From Klebsormidium nitens (lineage: Eukaryota > Streptophyta > Klebsormidiophyceae > Klebsormidiales > Klebsormidiaceae), in the NCBI GenBank assembly GCA_000708835.1, contig DF237160.1, positions 30,406 through 94,405 of the forward strand: a stretch of 64,000 nucleotides of DNA. The letters run 5' to 3'. The notes beneath the pieces were generated by a model. That model did not search any database and was not told the origin of the DNA. It was given only the letters and a program-made list of their open reading frames with translations. The position numbers and the translations under genes are program-made. Positions 35,568-48,148 of this stretch are shown here, piece by piece (position 1 is the first letter of the stretch; each line of letters opens with the position of its first letter).

Positions 35568-38500
35568 ATGGCTAAGTTCATCAACATTCCAGAGCACAGT
35601 CACTTCCCCCTTCAGAATCTGCCCTATGGAGTTTTTAAACCAAGGGGCGCCCAGGCCCCAAGGGTTGGGGTGGCCATTGGGGAGTCCATTCTGGACCTCG
35701 CAGAACTAGCGGCAGCTGGGTGCTTCCAAGGGAGCCAAGTAGGGAGTACCCAATGCTTTGCAGAGGTCAGAAGCAGTACCTTGGACGCCTTCTAATACCA
35801 CTTCAAGCACTAGATTCTGCCCCTGTGCACCACTGTAAACGCCATATATTTGTTTCATGGATTGTGTCTGTTAAGTTTTATTAGTGTTCCAAGCAATCAT
35901 ATTCTGCCCTTTAGAGCCACTGTAAACACCACAGAATTGTTTCATGGTCTGCACCACCTTTTCATCAGAAGTAAACCTTCTCATTCTTGCATATCTCAGA
36001 ATTCCTTCTCCAAGAGATCTTTCTAGGAGTGTTGCACTGTATCTTGATGATCATGCTCCAGTTAAGGTCTGTTCTCCTGTGCAGCCTTCTTTGAATGCTT
36101 TCATGTCCCTGGGGCGCGTCGCATGGCAAGAAGCGAGGGGCATTATCAGAAGTCTGCTTACAGGTACGATGATATTAGCCAGGGACCACAGGCCCAATCT
36201 GTAACGTAGTCCCCAAAACAGCAACCTGCTTACAACCATTGTGAAGTAGTCCAAGATCGACAACCTGCTTCATTTGAGCTTTCCCTCAGGGATACTCACT
36301 TTTCCGCATAAATAATAACTGCCTGTCTTCTGACTACAAAAAACACTGTGTGTTATTCGTCTGATAAGATCCAAATAATCTGGTCGAATCTTAGCCCGCC
36401 AGCTGAATTGATGCAGGTGAAGAATCCCGGTTGGAGACTGACCCCGACTTGAGACAAAGGGCCATACATCCTATGGTAAGGTTCCTCTTTCTGCCAATTG
36501 CGCGCAACTTACCAAGATTGAGAATCCAATTGTACTGCCTTGTTCAAGCTGCAAAGGTCTGCCTTCCATCCACGTTTGAAGCTCCCTCTAGCAGCCACAT
36601 CACATAAGACATTAACGCTGTGTCCATGGATAGATTCAGCAAAGTCCCTCTGGATCCCAGATTTACGCCTCACAGCGCGCTTCCTGTGTTGTCTCCACAG
36701 AGTGAAGCCGAACTCCTCCTCCCAGCTCAAATCTGTGATTACACCGACTTCTACTCGTCGAAATACCACGCGGCCAATGTCGGCGCCCTCTTCCGGAGCA
36801 GGGAGAATGCACTCACAGAGAATTGGTGGGTCGTAGAACGCCTCCCTCTCATCTCTGACTTGCTACCGATTTACGGCTATTTTTCCCCTTCCTAGTCACA
36901 CTCGTGTTTGTTAAGAGGTCGTACTACCCAACTAGACTGGAGGGTCAAGAAGCAGGTTATGATCAACTGCATTTTGTCCCCTTTGCCAGGTTGCATGTTC
37001 CCATTGGCTACCACGGGCGCGCTTCCTCAGTAGTGGTGTCAGGCACCCCGGTGGTGAGACCAAGGTAAGATCAAACCAGGTCAGACAACGATCGAAACAT
37101 CCTGCGAATTGCGTCTGTGCAACAGAGCTAGCTCGAGAAGTTTAACCAGTCGCAAAGAGAAGGAACGCTTGCCTTACCTGTCTCTATTCTCGAGCAAAAA
37201 CCTGTCAAAAGGCGCCAATTGACGGTTAATTCTGAAACTATCTCGTGTACTTGAACAAGGACCCTTCTACTTCGGAGATTGCGAGGGTGTTCGAGAGTCG
37301 CTAAGAGGATGTTTGGGAGGGTATTCGACACTGTTTCTATTTTATTAATCTATATCATTCTTCCAATCGGTGCCTGAGTCCTTTGTACAGTGGTCAGGTC
37401 GCGCCAGCTCCAGGCAGCAAAGCCCCGACCTTCCAGCCGTCTGCGATGCTGGACTTCGAACTCGAACTGGTGAGAAATTCGCGAGCCCCGGAGATGCTGA
37501 GACGATGTGGTAGCCTGTGAAGATGGTTTAGAGTCTCACCTCCTCCACTTACGTGTACTTGTCTGTTCCTTTGCTTGATTGTGTCGGAGTTGGTTCTGGA
37601 ATCTGGTTGTAACGATCCTTCAAAAAGGGCCTTGACTATATGTGCAGCTGCTCGGCTGAATAGCAGTCCGTTGGTACCTGATTGGACCCTCATCGACGCT
37701 TGCAGTCCTTCTCTTTCCGACGTCTTTTCCCTTGGCTTCACCACAGGCTTTCTTTGTCGGCCCAGGCAACGAGCTCGGCAAGCCAGTACCCATCGAGAAG
37801 GCGAGGGACCATATCTTTGGGTTTGTGCTCATGAACGACTGGAGCGGTGAGACAACGCGCCACTTTAATCTTTGATGTTCTCATCGAACGAAATGCTTTG
37901 TGTTCGACTTGCCTCTGCCACTCTGCCAATCGTCGACCAGCCAAAGTTTTTGTTTTGTACAAGAGAGTTTCGGTCGACGGTTGGAGGAAAGAGATTCTTA
38001 CATGTCTTTCCATTTCTGATGCGCTTTTGTGAGGGTTTGAAACTTTTCAGTCAAAAGGTGATGCCTTGAAAGGCGCGCACTTCGGTCAATGAAGCATGAA
38101 TTTGGAGACTTCTATTGACACTCGCAATTCGATCGTACTCCAGCACGCGATCTGCAACGATGGGAGTACGTGCCTTTGGGGCCCTTTCTAGCGAAAAACT
38201 TTGGTGAGGAGCCCAAACTTCCTTTGTATCTGTTTGCGTAGAATCTCTTGGAGCGCCGCTGTTTCTTGGAAACGTGTCTTTGCTCGCTGTTATTGCTGTC
38301 CGTCGATCCATCCACCCTTCGTAAGCGGAGCTCAGGACGTGTTTAGCCAACTCATACAGCAGCTGATACGTCAACGGATTGTGCTCACACCTGGGTTGGG
38401 ACCGGAAGTGTCTTCCAAGCGATTGACGTGCTTTATTCGTGCCTTCTCGTCTTCAGCTACGTCGATCTCCCCTTGGGTAGTTCCTCTTGAGGCCTTGGAG

Positions 38501-40874
38501 CCATTCCTGTGCCCCGCACAGCCACAGGCAAGGCTTTCGACGAACTGTGCCTTTTTTTGCGCGCTTGGATGTCTTCACTTCTTTGCACGTCCACGTCTTT
38601 TACGTCCGACGCAAACTCTCAAAGCGTCACCACTTGGATGGAAAATCGCAGAAGTGCCACTTGCCCCGGATGTAGATTCCGAGCGGAAAGCGCGATGAAT
38701 CCGCTCAGTGTCACGGCGACTTCAGAAGTGCAAACCGACAGCCTGCGGCTTTCCTTCACGTCGAACCTCACAGCAGGATACGATGATTTTTCACATTTTG
38801 CAGGATCCGGAAGTGCTGCCGTATCTTCGGCAGCAAAGACGAGAGACGTACGACATACAGCTAGAGGTGAGCGGTCGTCCCACGTTTTCCTCTCTTGTAG
38901 ATATAAAAAAGCTAAGCACTTGGCCGTAAGACGAGTGAGGTGGCTTGTTGATCAGGGTGGCTTTGTGTGCGGAGCAGGACTATCCTTTTTTTACGCATTT
39001 CCAGAACGCCACTGCACCGAGATCATTTCGATGGCGTACATCGGTTTGAACCCAAACCTCACGAGTACGTCGTCCTCTGCGAAGTGGGCCAGGCCAGGCA
39101 TTGAACCGCCTTGCAAGCTTAAACTCGTGAAGCTCAGTCGTCTTTTCGGAGCGCTGGTCATCAACTCCGTTCGTTCCCTGTCTGGTCTGGTTGTAACGTC
39201 ATATTGTGTCTGGTTGTGACGCTTCATTCCTGTTTTTGTCGTGTCAGGTGGCTTTGAAGCCGGAGCGTGCGGCCGAGGCGACCACCATTAGTAGAACCAA
39301 CTTCAAGCACGTGTGAGTGGATTCCGTCTTCCCTGCACAACGTTTGGAATCTTGCCGAGTGCCATCAGTGAAGGAAGGAACAAGGACCCCCGTCGGACTC
39401 TTTAAGAATCCCCTTTAACCATTACGTCTTCAATCTACGTTTCAGATTAGCGAATCGACTCAGCCCAGACAGTCGGTCCTCGAGGGTTATAGCTAGGAGG
39501 GTTGTTGCTAGGAGGGTCTCTGATATCTGCTCGGGAGTCCACGTTCTTCCTTCTTCCGTCTGACCAAAGACTTCCGACGATACTATTGTTGATCCTGGAG
39601 GCAGTTTCCGGCGTGCAATCCTGGTTGCCTTCTATTCGCAAAGTAGGCGCCGCGGCCTCTAGGATGACTTCGAGCTTCGAAGAAGCTAGAAGATGGGTTG
39701 ACGCGCGCCTGTGCTGTAGCAGCAAACTCGTCATGTCCTATGAACAGCAACGGCACAGCATCGTCAGTTCCTGTTCAAGGACGTTTGCAGCGAAATATAC
39801 TGGACGATCTTATCCAATGCACCGTGCGTTGCGACGAACAAAGCGGAGCCACGTCTATGCCTGATGGTGCTCCTGCGGTCACAAGGCTTACCATGTGACA
39901 CCTGGCACTGGTTGTCATTTCTGACGATGTCGCCGTGTGCCACGTGGCAGGTACTGGACGGTGGACCAGCAGCTCGCGCACCACACCGTCTCGGGGTGCA
40001 ACCTCCGACCGGGGGACCTGCTGGCGTCCGGGACCATCAGCGGGCCGGTGGGCATTACACTTCGGTTTCTGCTGTACATCTTTCAAAGATTGTCGGTCTC
40101 AAGGAAATGTTTGGCGGCTTTTCCTTGAGTTAGCCCACACGCCGCTTCGGATTCTTGCGAGGTGCGGGTTGGAAATTAGGAGAGAGGGACTCAGACTCAG
40201 CGGAGGTCTCTGCAAACGAAGTACTGAGGAACTCTTGTCTGTCGGATTGATGCCTTCCGATGCATTGCTTGACGAGAAGAGGGCAAGTCCTCATACGCAA
40301 AGTCCTCACACGCAAGAAAGCGCCGTTTATCTCAGATAAAAATGGAACCGAGCTTCTTTGCTTTTTCCAGGACGACGGGAGCCTAGGCTCGATGCTCGAA
40401 ATGTCGGAGGGCGGGAAGAAGTCAGTGCTGTTGGCGGATGGAGAGACGCGGAAGAGGCTGCATGACGGCGACGAGGTTTCTCTGACGGGGTACTGTCAGG
40501 TGAGTGGACGATGTAACACACGGAAATTTCAGCGCTCTGGAGATCTGACCATCACCCGTTTATCCGGTTACTGCTCAGCTGTCGTTGCAGTCGTGTAAAT
40601 CTGTTTACACGCTCACGGTTTCAACGCCATCCTCTCGAAGAACACATCCAGACTCCCTGCATATCTCAATGGGCACGTTGAAATCCGCTCGAAAGATTTC
40701 TTGCGGGCAATGCAAGCCTTATGCATCTTGACGCAAATGATTGCTGCCGCACATCATGCAATCTCTCACAACGTATTTGATGCACTTTTGCAGGGCCCTG
40801 GTTACAAGGTGGGCTTCGGGTCGTGCTCGGGCAAAATCCTCCCAGCTTATGCTTTTGCGACCGAGCCAAGTTAG
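35568..40874 (+). CDS. FAH: fumarylacetoacetase (tyrosine catabolism)
   Basis: Thirteen exons give 425 aa, close to the usual 420: 35568-35765, 36085-36163, 36645-36825, 36990-37064, 37391-37469, 37747-37846, 38144-38203, 38457-38527, 38804-38866, 39248-39312, 39951-40047, 40371-40499 and 40794-40874 (TAG). It splits fumarylacetoacetate to fumarate and acetoacetate, the last step of tyrosine breakdown. By alignment with mammalian FAH the metal ligands are D127 (in DYTDFYSS), E201 and E203 (in LDFELEL) and D235 (in LMNDWS). The catalytic H134 is present, as are R239, Q242, K255 and E366. Intron 8 has a GC donor (CACAG|gcaagg), required to join CPAQPQ to DPEVLPYLR. The exon 3 acceptor (aaag at 36644) was chosen because it alone keeps phase and family length. 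No targeting peptide is evident. Confidence 0.94.
35812..35956 (+). repeat. tandem repeat in FAH intron 1
   Basis: Two diverged copies about 87 bp apart (about 35812-35864 and 35899-35951) share attctgcccc, ccactgtaaac and ttgtttcatgg. Confidence 0.7.
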
Positions 40875-41768
40875 CGTGACAAAGGTAGAGGCGTCTAGCA
40901 GTACGAGGTAAATAGTTCTAGCAAGGACGAAATACGCATGCTGAGTCTATGATTGCTGCGCAACGAGTTATGAAGGTGCATTAAGGTACGCGCTCACGGC
41001 CTCTGCTGGATAGGGAACGAAAGTATAGCGACGCATCTGAAACGGGAGCTTGCCCACGTGAGTAGATCGTATGCAGTCGAATCTTTTAGGTGTCTTCGAC
41101 TTGAAGAAATATGTATTGTATGATTAGCTCATGCCGAATGGAAATGCAGTGCGTAAGCAAATGCCTGGGACGGTATGCATCTGGTTACAGCTGTCCGGCA
41201 CGTTTAGTGCCCGGTTTACAGTTATTACATTCGATATGTATCAGTGACAACAACCTGTCCACACAACGAGCTCCATATTTAGAGTCAAGCGCACAATTCT
41301 TCCCATTACACTAAGTACATGTTGGCGGCGCCCACAGCTATAACCCGTTTTATACTGGAATTAATTCAATCTTTCCCGTGCCCGCGGGCGAGCTGCTAAA
41401 GCTAGAAGCTATGGCGCTAGCTATACCGGTATAGCCTGGCGATCGACTGCCTGAGCGGCCGCTGATTGAGCGCCTACATGCAGCTGCAATTCTTAGGTAC
41501 AATTCTTAGGTACAGCTATATAGGTGGATAATGATGGCATCCGGCCGCCGGGCGCCGGCCTTACTACGATTATCGTGCGCGGCGCGCAACGAGGGTTCAG
41601 GGTTTGGTCAATAGGGACATGCTGGACTCGCGGTGGCGCTGATCGAGCGGCATCCACCTTGCATGCCAGCCTCCTGGAGGCTCCACTGCCAGCTAATACT
41701 ATTGCGGGCTTCAGCCTTCAAAGGCGCTTTACAAGAAGTTCGCTACAAGTGAAGGCCTGGGCAAGGGA
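40875..41768. other. intergenic region between FAH and ureidoglycolate lyase
   Basis: No gene is seen. 41330-41600 is rich in short palindromes (ggccggc, ctagctat, gcgcgc types). A short open frame at 41524-41787 overlaps the next start but resembles nothing known. Confidence 0.45.
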
Positions 41769-44700
41769 ATGGCGCTGGCTGGAGTGAACAATGTAGCCAC
41801 ACCGATACTTTTTGAGGTTACACAAGTGAGCCATCAATGCATAACCGCACATAAGTCAGCCCGCCCGTTACTGACTGCACAGAGGACGAGGCTTGGCGCC
41901 AGACTTCGGAACAGAGTTCAGAGCTGGAATGCTGTGAGGCCCCTTCAAAATTCTGGAATCTTGGGTGAATTGTCAGAAAGGCCTCTGAAGAGTCTGCCTA
42001 GAGGGTCAGCCCAGAGCACGAGAACGCAAACTCCAGAGTCAGCAGAAAGTCGTCAGGGCACTGAGAAGAATCACCATGAAAGTTTGGGCAATGAGCCGGG
42101 GAACGGGCACCATGGTGTCGTTCGGACTGTCCGCGTTGGGCTGACGCCCCTGACTCCGGAAAACTTTGCGCCGTTCGGACAGGTCTGTGGACCGTGTGTG
42201 GACGGAGCTGAGTTTGGGAGAGAAGATGCGCAGCTGGAACTAGAAGGGGGGGTGCCAAGGTACGTTGTCAGGCAGTGAGGGGATGAGATGGCACTGACTT
42301 GCCACCAGTTGAGGGCTTTTCTGCAGCTTGTGAAGAACTCAGATGCTGATGCAGCCATCACAATGTTTGCTTCTTCCGCAGAGAAAGCAAAGTTGATCTG
42401 AAACTAATGTTGCAGGTTGCCTGACCGAATCAAATTTGGAAGTCCTTCTGGTCAATGTGGAACACTTGTATCCCACTGACAGGCTATTATGATCGAGTAG
42501 GCTGGTAAGGTGCACAGGGTTCCTTTTCGCTGCTGCGATAGTGGAACAAATGCCGTACCGCCAAGGCAATTCACCACCTTTTTGGGTGGATAATGAAGTA
42601 TGAACGTTTTCAGATTTCACCTCGGATATTTATTTTACATTTCGCACAATTGGGAATTTTGGTTTTTTGCCAGCCAAATTAGCAGAATAAGGCTATTTTT
42701 GAATATTTCTTCAGTTGCCCTTTTCACCCTCAGGTCCCAATTTAGTTTCCAGATTTTCACACTGCCCTCGAAATAATTATTTATTGGTGAATTGCCTTGG
42801 CGGTACGGGTTTTGTCCATACCTCTGAAAGCCAAGCCCCAAGGTTTAGCAGATAGATAGTTGTCTGAAAAGTGCAGTGCCCCGCAGGTTATATATCCTCC
42901 GGTTGAAGGGGAAGGAGCTCAAGTTCGATCGCATCACGCATCATGCCCAAGTCACGCAGTGCCTTGGGTCCGCTGACGGAAGGCCCTGGTACATGGGAGT
43001 TGCGCCAGCTAGGTGGGGTTACGAAGACTTGTAATCCTTGAAATGTCTTAATTAATAACACCTCCAGCAAGTCTAAGTGTATTCTGTCGCCTCCTTCAGC
43101 TGCTCCAAGGTGATTGGAAGCCCCCAGCCAGATCTCATTCACACCTGTTGATATCTTTCCTGCTCACCTCTGCGTGAGAAACAGTCGTGCCCCCGGTTAC
43201 CTTGGACTCTGCTAACCCTCCTGCAAACCAATGCACCCAAAAGTCCCAACTTAAATAACAAAGTTAAGAGTGATGCCATCTCCATCAGATTTGAGCAAAC
43301 TCAGTGTGTGCTAATGACATGCAAGGACTCGACCTAGAGACGCGTAAATCTCAGATTCCTGGTTTCTCCAGTACGAGGCTGACTTGAGGGATCCAATCAG
43401 TGTACCAATTGAGCTTTGACCTTGTTGCGTGAGGGGCGATTCTCTTTCCTTCCCCATAAACTTTTGAGCCTGGACGAATCTTTTCAGGGGAGGCTCCGTC
43501 TAGTGTAGAACAATAAATGAACAGTGGTTGTGCAAACACAGTCATCTTTGCTTCGTTGGCAGCCTCGTCTTCATGTCCTAAGGCTTCTTAGACCCTTGAG
43601 GATACAGAAAGGGAGGGATAGAGCAAGACTGACGGACACATCGAGAAGGTGAAGGTTTGCCTCGTCTCATGTTTACAGATTCCTTCTTCAGATCGGTTGC
43701 TCGCACCCCTTTCTCCAAGTAATAAGACAATGGTATGTGGAAAAGAAGTACTAACTAAAAGCATCTAACTAAAGCTGTGCCACGCTTTGGCAGCCTCCTG
43801 TCGGATGCCCCTGGAGATGATGGCCGCCTGCCGTGGGCCCCACCAGCAATCTCTGACGTCCGCGTTTTCAAGGTCGAAGGGCCTACGTTCCTGAAACTGA
43901 ACAAAGGTGAGGTCGCGGGTGTCTCTCTTGGATCCGAACCGATGGGAATCAAGACCGCCGAAGGTGCCGACTTGGCCAATCTGCCTACGCGTTCATATGG
44001 CACCTTGTGCTTGTTGTTTTCTTGCTGCGGAGACGAAGCAATCCGTAGCAACATGTGCGGTTGGGGTACACACGCAGCAAAGAGATTCTTCGTATATGTC
44101 CTTGGCCCTAGAGACCTCAGAGGAAAAGCGAAGATGTGAAAAGCTGCTTACGAAATCACAGGTGTCCACGCACAAACTCACCCGTTGAACTTGGTGTTTC
44201 GGTCTCAACTTGTCACACCAACGGACGTTTCAATTTGGTTCTTGATGCAGGCACTTGGCATGCCGGCCCGCTGTTTGAGGATCCTCAGATGGACTTCTAC
44301 AACCTGGAGCATACAGACACAAATGTGAGTATGGTGAACCGATTAACGTCGCCTCAAGTGCGTCGGTACGATCCAGATTGATCCCCGGCACTCTCCTTAT
44401 CAAGCCTTCTCTCGCGGCGTTCATCTTTGTCGGAGCAGGAGGGCTTTCCAAACGCGTATGATTACTTCGACGTCTTTTTTACATACAAGAAGGACTTTCG
44501 AGTTGCCTGTTGCCATGGAGTTTGGCCAGTCATCGCATATGACATATTCAGGTCCGTTTTGTGTTCGCTTAGTTTACCCGGCTCAGCATGACCATGAGGC
44601 AATGAGGTCGACCAAGCTGTCGCAGTTGGTAGCCGGTGATTTACAGGCTGTTTTTTGCTAACCACGCTGGGAAACCAACGTCAGCCTTGGGGGCTTGCTA

Positions 44701-45058
44701 TGTGACTCGCAGTGTCGTTGTGACGTCTACTTGGGTTTGTTCATGTCCAGGGGATTCGATAGTGATGAGAAAGGTGTGGGTTCTTATTCTTGAAGCCACC
44801 GTAGTTTAGTAAGTGCTTAGCTCCTGTCGTACGTTTTTTATAACCAATGGAGCGCTCGACTTCACCGCCTCGACGTCGGACCTCTTAGTAGGCCGTTGGC
44901 ATGATAGGTTTAGGGGTTCTGTTGTGGTTCAATCGAGTTTGAATGGATTGGGAAAGTTTGACTGAAAGTCGTACTTTTTCTTGCAGGTGACGGATCATAA
45001 TACCCACGTCTTCAGCCGAGAAGACGGGGTGCAGTTTGTCATTGATACGGCAAGCTGA
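41769..45058 (+). CDS. ureidoglycolate lyase/hydrolase family protein (AllA-like)
   Basis: Five exons give 291 aa: 41769-42259, 42887-43012, 43794-43906, 44251-44324 and 44987-45058 (TGA). The family acts on ureidoglycolate in purine (ureide) catabolism; plant members are annotated as ureidoglycolate hydrolase, AllA type. The domain starts near residue 120 with LTPLTPENFAPFGQVCGP, then HHAQVTQCLGS, KLNKGTWHAGPLF, MDFYNLEHTDTN and VTDHNTHVF, all family landmarks. Residues 1-120 are a basic, Ser/Thr-rich extension that may be a targeting peptide. The exon 3 acceptor was set at 43793 (ctttggcag) because it alone gives the correct phase; an earlier AG at 43775 would introduce a stop. Intron 1 carries a MITE-like element. 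The exact reaction in this alga (lyase or hydrolase) cannot be read from sequence. Confidence 0.88.
42541..42818. mobile_element. MITE with TA flanks, Tc1/mariner-like
   Basis: A 278-bp AT-rich segment in intron 1 of the ureidoglycolate lyase gene ends in inverted repeats. 42553-42576 (CCGTACCGCCAAGGCAATTC and on) is perfectly mirrored at 42785-42808, and similarity continues outward as TGGACAAAA against GTGGAACAAA. TA dinucleotides sit at 42539-42540 and 42819-42820, as expected for a Tc1/mariner target duplication. It has no coding capacity. Confidence 0.75.
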
Positions 45059-46975
45059 GCAAGTCAATCTGTCGAATGGTCGTATTGGATGGGGCAGTAC
45101 TTTTTCAGTCACAATCCCTTTCGGTTAAAGACTCGGTGCACGCGTTTATCGATCTGTCAAGCAGACACATCACGTGCGTATGTCACTTTGTGGACCGTCG
45201 GCCTTTTTGGTCAAGACGGATAAGAAACGGCCCTGCAGTTATATTGAATCTGCCCTCAAATGCGATGCCGCCAGGTTGCAATTGTACCCAGTGCATATAT
45301 GCAAATGGATATACGACTATTGACTTCAGTTTTAGCTGATAATTTACAAATTGCAATCCATGCTCCATGGCTTAAGTAAAGTTCCTACATGCAAGCAACT
45401 CATAACTCGAGAAAACCAATCATGCCTGCGGCCATGACGGCATGTTCTTGCAGTTCGGGCAGTGTTAGACTGGAGCTTAATTCTCAATAGACGGTCATGG
45501 ATCGGCAATTGACCACTGCATGTCGCTTCTTTAATTCGACTACCCATGGCAATCAACAGTTGAACCACTGTATAGTGGCAGCTGGACAGTACTTTCAATG
45601 ATTTGTGCATGACTCGGTAGCTACTAGGTTTACGTTGCGAAACCGATATAAGACGTACCTGCTCTGTACGTTGATCGCCGGCGTGTTTTTGTATCCAACA
45701 AACTGATCCAATTCCCGAAAACAAAACTGATCATTGTTATGTATTGACAGGTTCATACAACACCAGCTAAGATTCGAAGATGTTATCCAAACAACCTGAG
45801 ACCCCGAGCTACTAGAAATGATCATTCTACCTAGTCACCAAGCACTTTAACGGCTTTGTTTAAAACCTTCATATGCTCCCCGCAACTTCACTAATTGGTG
45901 TGTGGACATATTGTATATATCAAAGGAGCATCACAGACTGCAAACTTGAAGGACTTATGTGCAAAGAACGGTGGATCGATGGATCGATGCAAGCATCAAC
46001 CAGTAACTTTCTAGTTCGTGCTTCGCAGTGCTCCATCCGTGACCCTAACACCTAGTCTCCTGCGACTGGGCACGTTACTTTTCTTACGGCAGCAGGCGTC
46101 CAACAATTGTCGTCGCAATCACCCCATTGAAATAAGTGTCACAGGTTGTTCGAATATTGCAGCGTTCCGCTGGCCGGGCGTGTCTAATCGAAAACGTTCC
46201 GCAGATATTGTCGCACTGGACGGAACGGAATCGAATCTTAGTTCTTGATTGGGGCAGTCTGAAATTTCCTAGGGCCCTCACGTGTTCTGTATTGAGACGT
46301 TAGCGCAAGTCCGTATTGCTCAGCGGCTTGGCGAAGTTTCCGCAGACAAACGTTTTACTGAGCTCAGTCAGTCTGCGCAAGATGGGAGGCTTTGTGATCT
46401 GAACAGACAAGACTCCTGAGACAGTCCATAAAAGGGATGAGCGGAGCCGCTACACCACAATTTGGTAAGCCTCGTGCGAGACTCTTCTTTTGAAACCCTT
46501 TGAGATCCGGCTGAGCGTCTTGTAAAGTGTTTTGTTCAAAAGGGATCGGAATTATGCATCTCGTAAGAAGGAAACGATGGATAGAATTTCTTGGTCCTCG
46601 ACATACTTGACAGAGTGAAGTAATGCCAAAGAGGCGGTACAACCAAGAGTGGCCGGAGTGCGAGGGTTTTGAAGAGTTGAAAAGGTTTTGTCACCTGCTT
46701 CAGAAAGATTTCAAAGTGTTTGATCATCAAAGATAACGATGATCTGGAACTGCAAGACCATCTCATGTTTGCTTATGAACATGATGAATCGTAAAGGACA
46801 TGATTGATTATTCATCTCAGCATAGTTTCAATCTTCTTTGCAGATTGCAGTGACGGCCTAGTGTGCTCTCTTGTTCCATTTTCAGATTATAATCTCAGGA
46901 GGGAATTGCTGGCAGTTGCAAGTGGCACAACTTTTCACGCCCTTTGCTGCCTCATATTCTGGACAGCCTTCCACT
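45059..46975. other. intergenic region, no gene seen
   Basis: Only short frames without recognisable content occur. An in-frame extension of the BTB gene reaches back to 46871 but lacks similarity and is treated as UTR. Confidence 0.5.
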
Positions 46976-48148
46976 ATGGAAGTTGGAATGGGTGGCAATG
47001 AAAGCGAGGAGCATGCGTCTGCCGCCAAGGCTGCGACAAAAAGGGAGGCCGCAACAGCTGGAGCGGAGGCCCTCTGGATTTTTGCGAGCGCGCTTGGCGC
47101 GGCCGTGGCGGTAGACAACGCGCGCGCAGAGAAGGCAGAGGCGGCCGCGCGCGACGCAACGGCGGCCGCCGACGCTGCAACAGCGGTCGCGCTCTCGGAG
47201 AACGACGAACTGAACGTGCGGGTTGCTGCGCTGCGCGTTGAAGTTTCAAAGGCGCAAGCGGACACGACAGCGAAGCGGCGAGAGACCGTTGTACTTGAGA
47301 GGAGATTGGAGGAACTGCAAAAGGCTATGGAAGAGAAGGAGAATGAGAGCGAGGTGACAATCGCCGCCTTTCAGATCACTTTGAGGGACACGCGCGAAAC
47401 GAGAGCGCGGTGCGCAAAGGAGCGCGAGCGCTTTCATTACGTGCTCGCGTGCAACGGGCAAACGGGTTCCGTTCCGTTCAGCTTCCTCGAGTCTGATCGG
47501 GATTCTCTCCTGTACAAGATGTACGGCGGAAACTGGGACTACGCGCGCGATGAAAAGGGGCGCGCGCTGGTCACGTGCCACCCCGAGCGGTGGGCTGCCG
47601 TTCTCGAGCACCTGGCGACGGGAGCAGTTCCGGCGGAATGGGATCCGCTGCTGCTGGCGCAAGCGCGGTACTGGAACCTTCAGCGATTGGTCAGAGGCCT
47701 TGAGGCTTTGATTCCGGGAGTAACCGTCACAAAAACTCGAGATTGCAAGGGGTTCAAAGCGCGATGCACATTCGTAGCGGTGACAAAGGGCTGGAGAAGC
47801 GGTCAACCCAATCAGCAGTTGCGTTTCTCAGGTCCTCAAGATCGATGGTGGGCGGTCGAAGTAACTAGTACGGGCATCAATGTATGGTCGGTGGTCGTTC
47901 CAAGCAGCGCACCAAAAGCGGAGGATATCAAGTCGATCCGGGTCCTCTTGACGTTGCGAGTCCTCTTGCGTGATCAAGAGATTGTACAGGAGGGGCGAAC
48001 GCCCGTCTTGTTTCCTGCTGGACAGGAGGCGTCCATAAGTTATGGCTGGGTGTGCTGGGGTTACGACATTCACGAGCTGGTCAGCGAGCCCTTGGCTCGA
48101 GCGCCGCACAGCCTCGTAGTGGAAGTCGAAGCTCGTTATGAAGACTGA
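46976..48148 (+). CDS. coiled-coil / BTB (T1, KCTD-like) domain protein
   Basis: Single exon, 390 aa. I chose ATG 46976 (MEVGMGGNE); an in-frame ATG at 46871 would add 35 unremarkable residues. Residues 25-80 are Ala-rich, and about 75-155 form a heptad-type coiled coil (LERRLEELQKAMEEKENE). Residues about 165-240 resemble a T1-type BTB/POZ domain: VPFSFLESDRDSLLYKMYGG, then CHPERWAAVLEHLATGAVP and ARYWNLQRLV. The last 140 residues hold a Trp-rich beta-type domain (GPQDRWWAVEVTSTGINVW; SYGWVCWGYDIHELV) that I do not recognise. BTB domains oligomerise and often recruit Cullin-3, so a ubiquitin-ligase adaptor is possible but unproven. The absence of introns and high GC contrast with every neighbour, suggesting a retrogene or a member of an expanded intronless family. 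Confidence 0.8.
   Translation: MEVGMGGNESEEHASAAKAATKREAATAGAEALWIFASALGAAVAVDNARAEKAEAAARDATAAADAATAVALSENDELNVRVAALRVEVSKAQADTTAKRRETVVLERRLEELQKAMEEKENESEVTIAAFQITLRDTRETRARCAKERERFHYVLACNGQTGSVPFSFLESDRDSLLYKMYGGNWDYARDEKGRALVTCHPERWAAVLEHLATGAVPAEWDPLLLAQARYWNLQRLVRGLEALIPGVTVTKTRDCKGFKARCTFVAVTKGWRSGQPNQQLRFSGPQDRWWAVEVTSTGINVWSVVVPSSAPKAEDIKSIRVLLTLRVLLRDQEIVQEGRTPVLFPAGQEASISYGWVCWGYDIHELVSEPLARAPHSLVVEVEARYED

Noticed and set aside
46882-47806. Minus-strand frames of 91-186 codons opposite the BTB gene
   Set aside because: Arg/Ala/Ser-rich antisense shadows of an Ala-rich, GC-rich coding exon.
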